Below, piece by piece: positions 1 to 7,924 of a stretch of DNA of 64,000 bases. Where the stretch lies: positions 16,774 through 80,773 of the forward strand of contig JAKSLX010000013.1 of assembly GCA_024400915.1 (NCBI GenBank), written 5' to 3'. Each line of letters opens with the position of its first letter. Positions within the stretch are counted from its first letter, which is position 1. A program made the translations under genes and the position numbers. The notes beneath the pieces are model-generated. The model did no database searches. It was given only the letters and a program-made list of their open reading frames with translations, and was not told the origin of the DNA. The stretch is from Treponema sp. Lineage in GTDB: Bacteria > Spirochaetota > Spirochaetia > Treponematales > Treponemataceae.

Positions 1-1128
1 GCCTATGAGTTTTCTGCAATTGTCACTGATTCGACAAAACTTGATTACTACAATGGAAAATTTGAAAATCCACTTTTGAAGCAGTCTGAAAAATTCATCG
101 GAGCCTTTACCACACCTTTGATGCATGACGGTGTTTCAACTTTTGCGGCCGAAGCTTCCGTTGAGCACAAAATGGACAAGCAGTTTGGAGATGATCCTAA
201 TACGGAAAACAAAATAGTACTTGATTGTACGCTCTTCAAGTTTTCTACTTCAAAGAAATTAAGCAGGACAGAAAGTCTTGATTTTTCTGCCGGACGCTAC
301 TTCTATTCAGATCTTTCTGGGATTGTTATAGCTCAGCCAAATGACGGTGCTTTTGTAAAGTATTCATCTTCAAAAGTTGAACTGTCTGCATACGGCGGAT
401 ATACTGGGTTGCAGAATGTAAAGAATGTTTCGATTCTTACAAGCAAGGGTGCTGTATGGGCTCCTGAAAAGGAAAAGGATAACTACGATTTTACAGCTCC
501 TTATGCATTGGGTTCCCTCTGTGTTTCTTTCCCATATTTCTTCAAGAATCAGACAGTTTCCTTTGAAGGACTCGGTGCATTCAATGTGGGCGGACCTGGA
601 GACCTTAAGGACGATGATAAGCGCATTTATGGAACAGTGAGCCTTACAGGTCCTCTTTCCAATTCCCTGTTCTATACGGTATGTGGAACTTTCGGAACAA
701 ATGATTTTGACAAGATCGGGCTTCTCGGTCAGTTGAGCCTTAATTACTTTTCTTCTTTCAAGAATGCAATGCTTGGCTTAAGTGCTGTCTATGCATCTGG
801 TGAAAAGGATAAGGTTGGAAGTTTTGTTGGTTTTACGAAGGGAACTGCATGTCTTTCAAAGGATGAACCTGTTTATAGCGAACTCTTTAAGGCTGGCGTA
901 AACTGTTCTTTCATGCCTGTTGATAAACTCATTCTTTCAGCTGGAGGTGATGTGGTTTATAAAATGCCTGAAAATTCAGCAGAGTTTTATGGTTTTCAGG
1001 TTACAGGTGCCGCAATGTACAAGATGTATTCTGACTTGAATCTTTCATTGTCAGTTTCTCAGTTTACCGGAAAATATAAGGAAGCAAGCCGAACAGAAAT
1101 CGGTCTCGGACTTGCTCTTGCTCTCTAG
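1..1128 (+). CDS. C-terminal part of a beta-barrel-like envelope protein (5' end outside window)
   Basis: The frame is open from base 1 to the TAG at 1126-1128, so this is the 3' part (about 375 codons) of a longer gene. The only candidate start inside the window is a TTG at 76 with no ribosome binding site, and the reading frame continues upstream of it. The protein is rich in alternating polar and hydrophobic residues, Gly and Tyr/Phe, in short stretches such as LELSAYGGYTG-like and FSAGRYFYSDL, as in outer-membrane beta-barrels. The signal peptide would lie outside the window. It ends 18 nt before the FecR-domain gene, which has its own strong ribosome binding site, so the two are probably co-transcribed. 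I do not recognise a specific family; the barrel call is inference from composition. Confidence 0.6.
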   Translation, partial: AYEFSAIVTDSTKLDYYNGKFENPLLKQSEKFIGAFTTPLMHDGVSTFAAEASVEHKMDKQFGDDPNTENKIVLDCTLFKFSTSKKLSRTESLDFSAGRYFYSDLSGIVIAQPNDGAFVKYSSSKVELSAYGGYTGLQNVKNVSILTSKGAVWAPEKEKDNYDFTAPYALGSLCVSFPYFFKNQTVSFEGLGAFNVGGPGDLKDDDKRIYGTVSLTGPLSNSLFYTVCGTFGTNDFDKIGLLGQLSLNYFSSFKNAMLGLSAVYASGEKDKVGSFVGFTKGTACLSKDEPVYSELFKAGVNCSFMPVDKLILSAGGDVVYKMPENSAEFYGFQVTGAAMYKMYSDLNLSLSVSQFTGKYKEASRTEIGLGLALAL

Positions 1129-1146
1129 GAATATAGGAGGACTCGT

Positions 1147-2037
1147 ATGAAGAAATTTATAGCACTTGCCATTGTATCCTTTGCAGTATTTTGTGCCAGC
1201 GCCCTTACAGCAACAGTTGTTTCTGTAAAAGGCAAGGTGGAGATTCAGGAAGCTGGAATGTGGGTTTCCCTTCAGAAAGGTGATGTCCTTGAAAAGGGAA
1301 CAGTAATTTCAACAGGCTTTAATTCTGAAGCTGTTCTTAACGTTAGCAACTCATCCATTTCTCTTGGACCTCTTACTCGCGTTACAATTGAAAACCTTGT
1401 TTCTACAAAGGACAAGGATACAACACAGATTTACATTGATTCAGGATCCCTTGCAGCAAATGTTTCTGGAAAAGACGGAAAAAGAGCTGGCTTTAAGGTT
1501 CGTTCTCCTGTAGCAACAGCTTCTGTTCGCGGTACATCATTTGTTGTTTCGTCTTCAGGTAAGCTTACTGTAACTGAAGGATTGGTTGCTTTCGGTGCTG
1601 CTGAAAGTGAAGGTCCTTCTGTTGTTGAGGATTCTCCAGCCGAAGCGGAAGCTCCTGCAGAAGCTGCTCCTGTTGCTGCAGCCGAGACTTCAGATTCTTC
1701 AGCAGAAGCCCCAGCTGCCGAAAATACAGATGAGGGACATGCAAATGCCTTTGCTTCTACAGCAGATGTAGGAGGAGAAGGTGTTCCTGTAGCTGCAGGT
1801 CAGTCAAGTAAGGCTTCTTCTTCAGGCAGCAGTCCATCTTCTCCTCGCGCAGAAATGGCAAAGACTGCTGTAGGCGGTAAGGATAATACCGTTACTGTTT
1901 CTGCACAGAACTCAGTGGCATCCGGCAGTTCTTCTTCATCTAGTTCAGCTGTTGCTGCACAGGTATCTGCCGCAGTATCAACTACACCTGTTCGTACAAC
2001 AGGTTCCATTTCCGTTGCGGTTTCTTTTGCAGACTAA
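1147..2037 (+). CDS. Secreted FecR-domain protein with low-complexity tail
   Basis: The 296-aa protein starts at an ATG 6 nt after a strong ribosome binding site (TAGGAGG). It begins with a cleavable-looking signal peptide (MKKFIALAIVSFAVFCASA). Residues ~22-140 form a FecR domain: the pattern VVSVKGKVEIQ, a GDVLEKGTVISTG stretch, the ISLGPLTRVTIENL strand and the VATASVRGTSFVV end motif are all typical. The remainder, ~150-296, is Ala/Ser/Glu/Pro-rich low complexity and looks like a flexible spacer. FecR domains in spirochaetes are often found in exported proteins without an adjacent ECF sigma factor, and none is present here. Function is unknown; a periplasmic or surface role with the preceding barrel-like protein is plausible. 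Confidence 0.8.
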   Translation: MKKFIALAIVSFAVFCASALTATVVSVKGKVEIQEAGMWVSLQKGDVLEKGTVISTGFNSEAVLNVSNSSISLGPLTRVTIENLVSTKDKDTTQIYIDSGSLAANVSGKDGKRAGFKVRSPVATASVRGTSFVVSSSGKLTVTEGLVAFGAAESEGPSVVEDSPAEAEAPAEAAPVAAAETSDSSAEAPAAENTDEGHANAFASTADVGGEGVPVAAGQSSKASSSGSSPSSPRAEMAKTAVGGKDNTVTVSAQNSVASGSSSSSSSAVAAQVSAAVSTTPVRTTGSISVAVSFAD

Positions 2038-2038
2038 G

Positions 2039-2407
2039 ATGAAAATAAAGGATATTTCTGTCAGGACATTGAAAAACCATGTTGAGACGGAAGTATCCTT
2101 TGATTCTTTAAACTTTAAGCAGAATTGCTATCTGGTTCAGTCTGTTTACCTTGCATCGGATAAAGAAATTGTATCCTGCCAAATGACAGCTGGAATTCCT
2201 TTCCTAAAGGTCATGACTTGTGCCGATGCAGTTCCGGCCATCCCTTCCACAGAAAAAGAAAAACATCCATACAATCTTTTAACCCGTATCTTTGATGAAA
2301 AGGATGAGCTTATGGATGAGAGAACTGTTTCCTTCACTTTTAGTCTTCCAAAATCCGAGGAATATAAAAAAAGAAAATCATTTCTCAAGAAAGTTTTTGA
2401 AAGGTAA
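2039..2407 (+). CDS. Small hypothetical protein
   Basis: The 122-aa protein starts at an ATG one base after the TAA of the FecR-domain gene, so translational coupling is likely. An upstream in-frame start exists inside the previous gene but would add an out-of-frame translation of its tail, so I take 2039. The protein has no signal peptide or membrane segment. It has mixed alpha/beta composition with a basic C-terminus (EEYKKRKSFLKKVFER). I do not recognise the family. Its 3' end overlaps the convergent reverse-strand gene by 23 bases. Operon position suggests a function linked to the FecR-domain protein. Confidence 0.6.
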   Translation: MKIKDISVRTLKNHVETEVSFDSLNFKQNCYLVQSVYLASDKEIVSCQMTAGIPFLKVMTCADAVPAIPSTEKEKHPYNLLTRIFDEKDELMDERTVSFTFSLPKSEEYKKRKSFLKKVFER

Positions 2408-3782
2408 AACTCAATCGCCCGTTCATATTTATCTTTTTTGTCTTATGGGAAAAACTTGCATCTGCATCAATGTTCCATTTCCTGTCTTCGGTATTTTCCG
2501 TCCATGTCCAGGAAGCGCCTATGTTTTTCAATGTTAAATTTCTGAAAAATATTTTTTCCGTGATTTTTATTTTTTTTGTATCATCTCCACTGCTGGTGAA
2601 GTTAAAGGTCGTAGAGATTTGCAGGGGTCCTAAAGGAAGGGAAGTGCTTATTCCATAGGATTTGTCCTGCTTCATTGTTTCCGTTGAATACTCCATATTG
2701 CAGTTGCCGTTTAGTGTAAGGTTCATTGCTTTGTAAGAACCTCCCATTTTCAGATAATAGTGTTCATAATACTGATGAAGCCTTTGTTTTGTTTTTCTTT
2801 TTGCTTCTCCTGCTGTTATACCTAATGCTGCAATTCCAGGTCCTGCCCAAAATCGGAATTGTGGCGAAATAAAAATCTGTCGGAATGTCTTTGTTGTCGT
2901 TCCTGACGCTGACAATAAATCTTCGTCTGAATTAAAAATATACATGCCTAAGGAGAAATTTCTTAATGTCATGAAGCTCTGATTTCTTATCCAAAGTTTA
3001 TAGCCTCCAAAAGGATGTTCGTATAATCCTGATGAAGAAGAGTTTTTGAATTGTTTCCAGTTCATGGACAGTGAAAATTCCCCGGAAAAGAATTCCTTTC
3101 CCCTGTAGTATTTTTCATTCTGAAACCATCCGGATCCAATGTTGCAGTCATGAAAAACTGTTGCTCCCGTAAAGGAAAATAGGACCTCCGGAATTACAGG
3201 TAATGACGTTTTTTTATAAAGACCTACGTATTTCTCTCCTGTTTCCAAAACAGCAAGTTGCATTGCCGGTAGACAGCATTCATGGGATGCCGGATAAAAA
3301 ACTGCAGCCCATGAAAAGGAACTTTTTGTTGCTGATGCAGAAGGCAGAGAAGGATTGATTCCTGGCAAAGGTGTTGAACTGCTTTTTAATGGCGATGGAC
3401 ATGCAATGGCAGGAGTTTTCAATCTGCTTATAGAGTTGGAATATTTTAAAGTTCCTGCAAGAAAGCCTACATTTAGTTCTCCCAGTTTAAATGACTGTTT
3501 CAATCCGTAGGTGTAATCCTGCAGATAAAGTAAATCCATTATCTTAAGTCCATACAGATCTTTGATTTTTGTTGAGGACAGTTTTGCATTTCCTGCAATA
3601 ACGGTTGAATCCAAGTTCAGTCTTAGACCGTAATTGTATTTTACTGAAGAAATGTTCCTTATCATGCAATGGTGTTCATCCACTGGAATTGAAAATCCTA
3701 CTGAGGAAGATAAATCCAGCGGAGCGGAGAAGACCGAGTAAAGGTTGAGCAGTGAGAATAATAAAATCAGAATCTTTTTCAT
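2385..3782 (-). CDS. Exported hypothetical protein, beta-rich
   Basis: The 465-aa protein starts with a signal peptide (MKKILILLFSLLNLYSVFSA). The rest is rich in aromatic residues and alternating patterns, for example NYGLRLNLDSTVIAG and ISTTFNFTSSG, and it ends FTFQKLS, so an outer-membrane or periplasmic beta-structured protein is likely. I recognise no family. No ribosome binding site precedes the ATG; instead a TATAAT hexamer ends 5 nt upstream, which points to a leaderless transcript. Its 3' end overlaps the convergent 122-aa gene. Confidence 0.65.
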   Translation of the reverse strand: MKKILILLFSLLNLYSVFSAPLDLSSSVGFSIPVDEHHCMIRNISSVKYNYGLRLNLDSTVIAGNAKLSSTKIKDLYGLKIMDLLYLQDYTYGLKQSFKLGELNVGFLAGTLKYSNSISRLKTPAIACPSPLKSSSTPLPGINPSLPSASATKSSFSWAAVFYPASHECCLPAMQLAVLETGEKYVGLYKKTSLPVIPEVLFSFTGATVFHDCNIGSGWFQNEKYYRGKEFFSGEFSLSMNWKQFKNSSSSGLYEHPFGGYKLWIRNQSFMTLRNFSLGMYIFNSDEDLLSASGTTTKTFRQIFISPQFRFWAGPGIAALGITAGEAKRKTKQRLHQYYEHYYLKMGGSYKAMNLTLNGNCNMEYSTETMKQDKSYGISTSLPLGPLQISTTFNFTSSGDDTKKIKITEKIFFRNLTLKNIGASWTWTENTEDRKWNIDADASFSHKTKKINMNGRLSFTFQKLS

Positions 3783-3787
3783 CTATA

Positions 3788-3793
3788 ATTATA
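3788..3793 (-). promoter_or_regulatory. -10 box directly before the gene at 3782
   Basis: TATAAT on the reverse strand, followed by five bases and the ATG. No Shine-Dalgarno sequence lies between them. Confidence 0.4.
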
Positions 3794-3834
3794 TAAACGA
3801 AAAAAATATAAAAAGAGGAGGTTTTGAAAAAAAA

Positions 3835-4692
3835 TTATTGAAAAGGATCTTTGCTCTGATCTACCGTCAAAAGTTCAGGGACGTTGACCTTGTATTTTGC
3901 TCCTGGTAAAGCGTTCAGTACATCCTGATAATTGTTTTCGATTTTTTCAGTCTTTTCTGCTTCCAGGGCTGCTGCAACTTTAGGACATGGCTTGTATTTT
4001 GCAGCTCTCCTGAATATTTCATTTCTTGGAGTTGCCCTCTTTGTGACCCTCAGTTGTTTTACGCAATCCATAACGATAATATCATCCTTCTGGTTGCTGA
4101 GCAGACCTTTTTTTATGTAGGCAGATTTAACTTTCTTTGAATTTCTGTCGTAGTAATGAATCCTGTCAAACAATTCGCTTTCGTCTTCTGCTCTTGTTGA
4201 CCTGAATACTGCATCACCAAACCTGAAAGGGGAATTTTTTTCATCTGTTGCAAGCGTAAAATCCATGTCAGCATAGAGAATGGCTTTTTCCAATATGAGG
4301 GCATTCTGGCACTCCATTGCAATTGAATCCTTGTCCATCCAGTATTCGACTTCCTTGTAAACTGCCCTGAAATATGTTGTTCCATCTGTTTCCATGAGGA
4401 TTTCTGAACCATTTAATTGGATTACAGATAGATCTTCGCCGAACCCCAGGGGTAAAATCTGATGCATTTTATCGTCTCGGCCTAAAAGACAAAGCCAAGA
4501 CTTTGGAGAAAGCACTTTAGCATCAACAAGAGATTCTGTGGGCTGCTCATGCTCAGACACCTCTTCTTCGTTATTTTGTGGCGTGATTTCTATAGTCTCC
4601 GGAATTACATCGGGAGGTCTTTTTATGCATGAAACGGAAATTATGGTAAGGCTCACCATGATTATGGTTGCCGGAAAGTTTAGTTTTTTCAC
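3835..4692 (-). CDS. Hypothetical lipoprotein
   Basis: The 285-aa protein uses a GTG start at 4692 preceded by GGAGAA. The N-terminus is a lipoprotein signal (hydrophobic stretch TIIMVSLTIISVSC with the lipobox Cys at about residue 22), followed by an acidic spacer (residues ~30-55). The body contains a segment beginning WLCLLGRDDKMHQILPLGFGE and a YWMDKDSIA strand that resemble the SH3-like or beta-sandwich repeats of treponemal lipoproteins; this is a visual impression only. No catalytic motif is visible. It lies upstream of the 465-aa exported protein on the same strand, with 52 bases between them, so both may serve the envelope. Confidence 0.65.
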   Translation of the reverse strand: MKKLNFPATIIMVSLTIISVSCIKRPPDVIPETIEITPQNNEEEVSEHEQPTESLVDAKVLSPKSWLCLLGRDDKMHQILPLGFGEDLSVIQLNGSEILMETDGTTYFRAVYKEVEYWMDKDSIAMECQNALILEKAILYADMDFTLATDEKNSPFRFGDAVFRSTRAEDESELFDRIHYYDRNSKKVKSAYIKKGLLSNQKDDIIVMDCVKQLRVTKRATPRNEIFRRAAKYKPCPKVAAALEAEKTEKIENNYQDVLNALPGAKYKVNVPELLTVDQSKDPFQ

Positions 4693-4745
4693 GATTTTCT
4701 CCAGTATGAATTGTAATGTGGTGAGGGGAAAAAATCAATTTTGAA

Positions 4746-4815
4746 GACAGAGGGGACAGACCCCTGACGAAAGCTTTTCAAAATTAGATGCCGGTACTGG
4801 TTTTAACTTTCGTCA
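4746..4815 (+). repeat. Composite REP-like element, copy A
   Basis: A GACAG lead, then AGGGGACAGACCCCT (4751-4765), then a segment bounded by a perfect 9-bp inverted repeat: TGACGAAAG at 4765-4773 and CTTTCGTCA at 4807-4815. The same arrangement recurs in the opposite orientation at 5781-5851, on the other side of efp and the tRNA gene. The central ~33 bases differ between the two copies, while the ends are identical. Confidence 0.75.
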
Positions 4816-4860
4816 CAAGAATTGCGTTGCAATTCTTGACAGGGGGGGGGACAGACCCCT
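4816..4860 (+). repeat. Hairpin plus REP-like core with a run of nine G
   Basis: A perfect 10-bp inverted repeat, CAAGAATTGC / GCAATTCTTG with a 3-base loop (4816-4838), is followed by a copy of the AGGGGACAGACCCCT core in which the G run is expanded to nine (4842-4850). It sits about 120 bases before efp. Confidence 0.7.
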
Positions 4861-4977
4861 AGTAGGCAGTTTGCTGGTAATATGCTTAAAATTCATCAGT
4901 TTTGTATTTTCAACTTGTAATTTTTGGTGGTTTTCTATAAAATATTATAAAACTTATTACATTCAGAGGAATAGAGA

Positions 4978-5550
4978 ATGATTTCTACAAACGAAATTAG
5001 GGTAGGTTCTGCATTTATCGTAGAAGGTGAACCACTTATCGTACAGAAGAAGCTTGGACAGAAGGGTGGCCGTCAGGGTATCACAGTTAATCTTCGCGTT
5101 AAGAACATCGTTACAGGCGGTACAAAGGACCTCGGTATTGATGCAGGTGACAAGTTCCAGGAAGTAGAACTTGAATCAAAGACAGTAAAGCTTTCTTACA
5201 TCGATGGAGATGATTTCCACTTCATGGATCAGGAAACATATGATGAAGTTCTCCTCGGAAGAGATGACCTTGGCGACAACGCTGGTTATATTTCTCCAGA
5301 TGATGACTACGATGTACAGGTTACATATTACGAAGGAAAGCCAGTTGGTATTGATCTTCCAACACAGGTTGTTCGCACAATCACATACTGCGAACCAGGT
5401 GTAAAGGGTGATACTTCTGGTAAGTCCCTCAAGCCAGCAACTCTTGATACAGGTATCGAAGTTCGCGTTCCATTGTTCTGTAACACAGACGATCGCATCG
5501 TTATCGACACACGCGAAGGTGCATTCGTAGAACGCGCAAAGGACAAGTAA
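4978..5550 (+). CDS. efp: Translation elongation factor P
   Basis: The 190-aa protein has the three-domain EF-P pattern: an N-terminal KOW-like domain, then a domain with the signature YIDGDDFHFMDQETYDEV (residues ~75-92), and a C-terminal OB domain with GVKGDTSGKSLKPATLDTG and VPLFCNTDDRIVIDTREGAFVERA. EF-P relieves ribosomes stalled at polyproline. The start ATG follows AGAGGAATAGAG. Oddity: the domain I tip, normally PGKGGAF-like, reads LGQKGGRQG here, so the modified lysine would be K29 followed by GG but without the preceding proline. This could mean a different modification or none. The gene stands alone and is followed by its own terminator. Confidence 0.93.
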   Translation: MISTNEIRVGSAFIVEGEPLIVQKKLGQKGGRQGITVNLRVKNIVTGGTKDLGIDAGDKFQEVELESKTVKLSYIDGDDFHFMDQETYDEVLLGRDDLGDNAGYISPDDDYDVQVTYYEGKPVGIDLPTQVVRTITYCEPGVKGDTSGKSLKPATLDTGIEVRVPLFCNTDDRIVIDTREGAFVERAKDK

Positions 5551-5582
5551 TTTTATTTGTTCTGTTTCTTTTTTATATAAAA

Positions 5583-5617
5583 CCTGCGTGATTCCTTTGC
5601 GGATGGCGCAGGCTTTT
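5583..5617 (+). terminator. Rho-independent terminator of efp
   Basis: CCTGCG (5583-5588) pairs with CGCAGG (5607-5612), followed by CTTTTT. Confidence 0.75.
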
Positions 5618-5622
5618 TATAC

Positions 5623-5698
5623 GATCCCGTAGCTCATTTATGGATAGAGCGGCTGCCTCCTAAGCAGCAGGTGGCGAGTTCGAACCCCGCCGGGGTCA
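5623..5698 (+). tRNA. tRNA-Arg, anticodon CCT
   Basis: A full cloverleaf can be drawn. The acceptor stem is GATCCCG/CGGGGTC with one G-T pair. The D arm stem is GCTC/GAGC, and the anticodon stem is GCTGC/GCAGC around loop CTCCTAA, giving anticodon CCT at 5659-5661 (decodes AGG). The T arm is GCGAG-TTCGAAC-CCCGC. The T stem has an A-C mismatch at positions 52-62. The discriminator base is A and CCA is not encoded. Confidence 0.93.
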
Positions 5699-5705
5699 AT
5701 AAATT

Positions 5706-5734
5706 AAGGCTGTCAGTTTATTGACAGCCTTTTC
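5706..5734 (+). terminator. Terminator after tRNA-Arg
   Basis: AAGGCTGTCA and TGACAGCCTT form a 10-bp stem with a 6-base loop, followed by T residues. Confidence 0.8.
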
Positions 5735-5780
5735 AATTTTAAAATGGCAATTCGTAATTGTTGCTAAAAAGCGATTATTG

Positions 5781-5851
5781 TGACGAAAGTTACAAAAGCT
5801 ATGGATTGCTAGTGCAGTAAACGCTTTCGTCAGGGGTCTGTCCCCTCTGTC
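5781..5851 (-). repeat. Composite REP-like element, copy B (inverted)
   Basis: This is the reverse complement of the arrangement at 4746-4815. TGACGAAAG at 5781-5789 and CTTTCGTCA at 5824-5832 bound it, followed by AGGGGTCTGTCCCCT (5832-5846) and CTGTC. It ends only two bases before the stop codon of the 70-aa reverse-strand gene. Confidence 0.75.
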
Positions 5852-5853
5852 GC

Positions 5854-6066
5854 TTATTCATCCGCTTCTTTTTCCTTCTTTTCCTCCGGTTTTGGAGCTT
5901 CTACCGGTTTAGGTGCTTTCATTCTTCTTGGACGAGGCGGTTTTTTCCTGTATTTGACAACATAACTTCCAATCATCATGAACGAAATTGAAAAAATAGC
6001 AATGAATATTACTCTCCAGTCTTTTATAACATTAATCGAAAGACTTGAAATCTGCTTAAAATCCAT
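5854..6066 (-). CDS. Small single-pass membrane protein with Pro/Lys-rich tail
   Basis: The 70-aa protein has one membrane segment (residues ~18-38, WRVIFIAIFSISFMMIGSYVV), then a basic Pro-rich stretch (KKPPRPRRMKAPKP) and an acidic end (EEKKEKEADE). It resembles short membrane anchors with charged cytoplasmic tails; I do not recognise a named family. It is divergent from the 579-aa gene, with about 115 bases between them. The stop codon abuts REP-like copy B, so that element may also shape the 3' end of this transcript. Confidence 0.6.
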   Translation of the reverse strand: MDFKQISSLSINVIKDWRVIFIAIFSISFMMIGSYVVKYRKKPPRPRRMKAPKPVEAPKPEEKKEKEADE

Positions 6067-6166
6067 AATTTCATTATCGGATACAAGTCTTTCATTCTTT
6101 AGAAGACGGTTTTCCCATCGAAATTTGAAAAAAATCTTTTAACTTTACAATGAGATGATAAACACA

Positions 6167-6172
6167 TAAAAT
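6167..6172 (+). promoter_or_regulatory. -10 box directly before the gene at 6181
   Basis: TAAAAT followed by eight bases and the ATG, with no Shine-Dalgarno sequence between. Confidence 0.35.
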
Positions 6173-6180
6173 ATCATTAT

Positions 6181-7920
6181 ATGGACAAGAAAAATTCCGC
6201 TGAAAATAAATCTAACTTCGATAGGCTTGCCTCAGATCTTACAGTCAAGGAACGAAAGGATATCCTTAATAGAGTTAATCCCGCTGATATAGAAATAAAA
6301 ATCCCTTCGGATTCTGATTTGAACAATAAGAAACTTGAAAAGGAAAAGATTGCAGAAACAAAAAAAGGCCTTGTTCTTAAATTCAAGAAAGAACCTTTTT
6401 TCAAGAAAGTTGTAGTATGGGTCAAGTCTTTCATCTTTAATGTAAGTGTGGAAGAAGTGTACAACAATGCGGTCATAGGAGCGCTTGCCCGTAGGATAGA
6501 AGTCCTTTATCCAGGATTCATCCATTACAAGTATAAGACTCTTGGTAATGCTATGTTCAGGGAACTTGGTGAACTCCAGGAGACTCAGGAATTCTTTAAA
6601 ACTCAGCTTAGGCTTGCAGATGTTGACTCCGGTGTCTTCTATTTCCTTCTTTGTCAACAGCTTTACCCGGAATTCAAGGAAGCGGTAAAAAAAGCCTGTG
6701 ATCCCTTTCAGATTAATTTTGAAAAACCTTTGGGACAGGAAGCAAGAAATAATTTTCTCAATAAACTCGATGAAGTTCTGTCCACAATGGATGCAGGAAT
6801 GAAGGATAAAATAGGAGCCATATCACAGGCTTTTGAATGGCTGAAAATGTTTTCCAAAATTCCTATTGTTAACATGCTCAATAAATTTACTTCTGGTGGT
6901 GATGGCAGAATCTGTATGTTCGTTCAGATAAAAACGGATTTTAATGAATTCCTCAAGGTTCTATGTTCAAAGACTGATGTTACTGATGAGTTCATCTCTT
7001 CGTTGATTTTTACTTCTGCAGACATAAAGGATCTTTGGAAGGATACAATTCCGGAATTTTCCCAGGAAGATGTTTCAAAAATCATGGGAGCAGCATCGGC
7101 CGAAATTACAAAAATCAACATGTTCTGCAGAAAATATCCGTTGCGTGATCTTGGCAAAGTAATAAATGAAAATTCAATTTTTGTTCCAGAATCTTTCAGA
7201 ACGGGAGACAATTGGTTTGCTAAATACCGTGAACAGTGGAGAGTCATTTTTGATCAGCGCTGGAGACTTTGGAATAAAGAATACAAAAAAGAAGAACTAA
7301 AAAAGAAAATGAAAGTATACTTTAACCTCAAGGATTTTCAGAAATTCCCTTATCATCCTTGGAAGAAATATGAGGATGAATTTCCGTTTAGGTTTGATCT
7401 TTGCCTGGGCTTCATAAATTATTATTTCAAGCAGGAGTATTTGAAGTACGCAAGCATTCTGAATGTAATTACTCTTGAAGGGGATTTCCAGATAAAGGAA
7501 AACCGCCATGAGTTTACTGATATTGTAGCCGACTATAATGAGATTATGGATAAACTCGATGTTCTTGTTGGTCAGGTATCCCTCGGTGGTGAATATGGTG
7601 CGGAATTCATGCGCTATGAAGGATCTGTAAAATCAACTTCCAGCAAGGAAAAGCTCAGGATTGTAATAAATGAAATTGAAGAATCAGCTTCATACATTAC
7701 GGAAGTCTTTACCAATTCGGCACATAAATTTGAAACTCTCGTAAGCGCCATGCTCGGTGAATATGCAACTGTTTACTATGGTCCATTAACAAACCTTAAT
7801 AAGATAATGGGCAGAGACAATAGTGAATTCCGTGAGAAGCTTTCTAAATTCGTACACAGTATGAAACATGCCAGTGAAGTTATTAATGCCCTCAGGGAAA
7901 TAGATTCTTTCAGAGTGTAG
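6181..7920 (+). CDS. Large cytoplasmic protein, probable spirochaete-specific family
   Basis: The 579-aa protein is Lys- and Phe-rich, mostly helical in appearance, with a charged N-terminus (~1-70) and no signal peptide or clear membrane segment. A hydrophobic stretch around ~78-105 includes VWVKSFIFNVSVEEVYNNAVIGALARRIEVLYPGF-type sequence. It resembles the spirochaete family I know as DUF5312, but I could not check this. No catalytic motif is visible. The gene ends four bases before pgeF, so the two are probably one operon. The start is an ATG with a TAAAAT box 8 nt upstream and no ribosome binding site. Confidence 0.7.
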   Translation: MDKKNSAENKSNFDRLASDLTVKERKDILNRVNPADIEIKIPSDSDLNNKKLEKEKIAETKKGLVLKFKKEPFFKKVVVWVKSFIFNVSVEEVYNNAVIGALARRIEVLYPGFIHYKYKTLGNAMFRELGELQETQEFFKTQLRLADVDSGVFYFLLCQQLYPEFKEAVKKACDPFQINFEKPLGQEARNNFLNKLDEVLSTMDAGMKDKIGAISQAFEWLKMFSKIPIVNMLNKFTSGGDGRICMFVQIKTDFNEFLKVLCSKTDVTDEFISSLIFTSADIKDLWKDTIPEFSQEDVSKIMGAASAEITKINMFCRKYPLRDLGKVINENSIFVPESFRTGDNWFAKYREQWRVIFDQRWRLWNKEYKKEELKKKMKVYFNLKDFQKFPYHPWKKYEDEFPFRFDLCLGFINYYFKQEYLKYASILNVITLEGDFQIKENRHEFTDIVADYNEIMDKLDVLVGQVSLGGEYGAEFMRYEGSVKSTSSKEKLRIVINEIEESASYITEVFTNSAHKFETLVSAMLGEYATVYYGPLTNLNKIMGRDNSEFREKLSKFVHSMKHASEVINALREIDSFRV

Positions 7921-7924
7921 CCGG

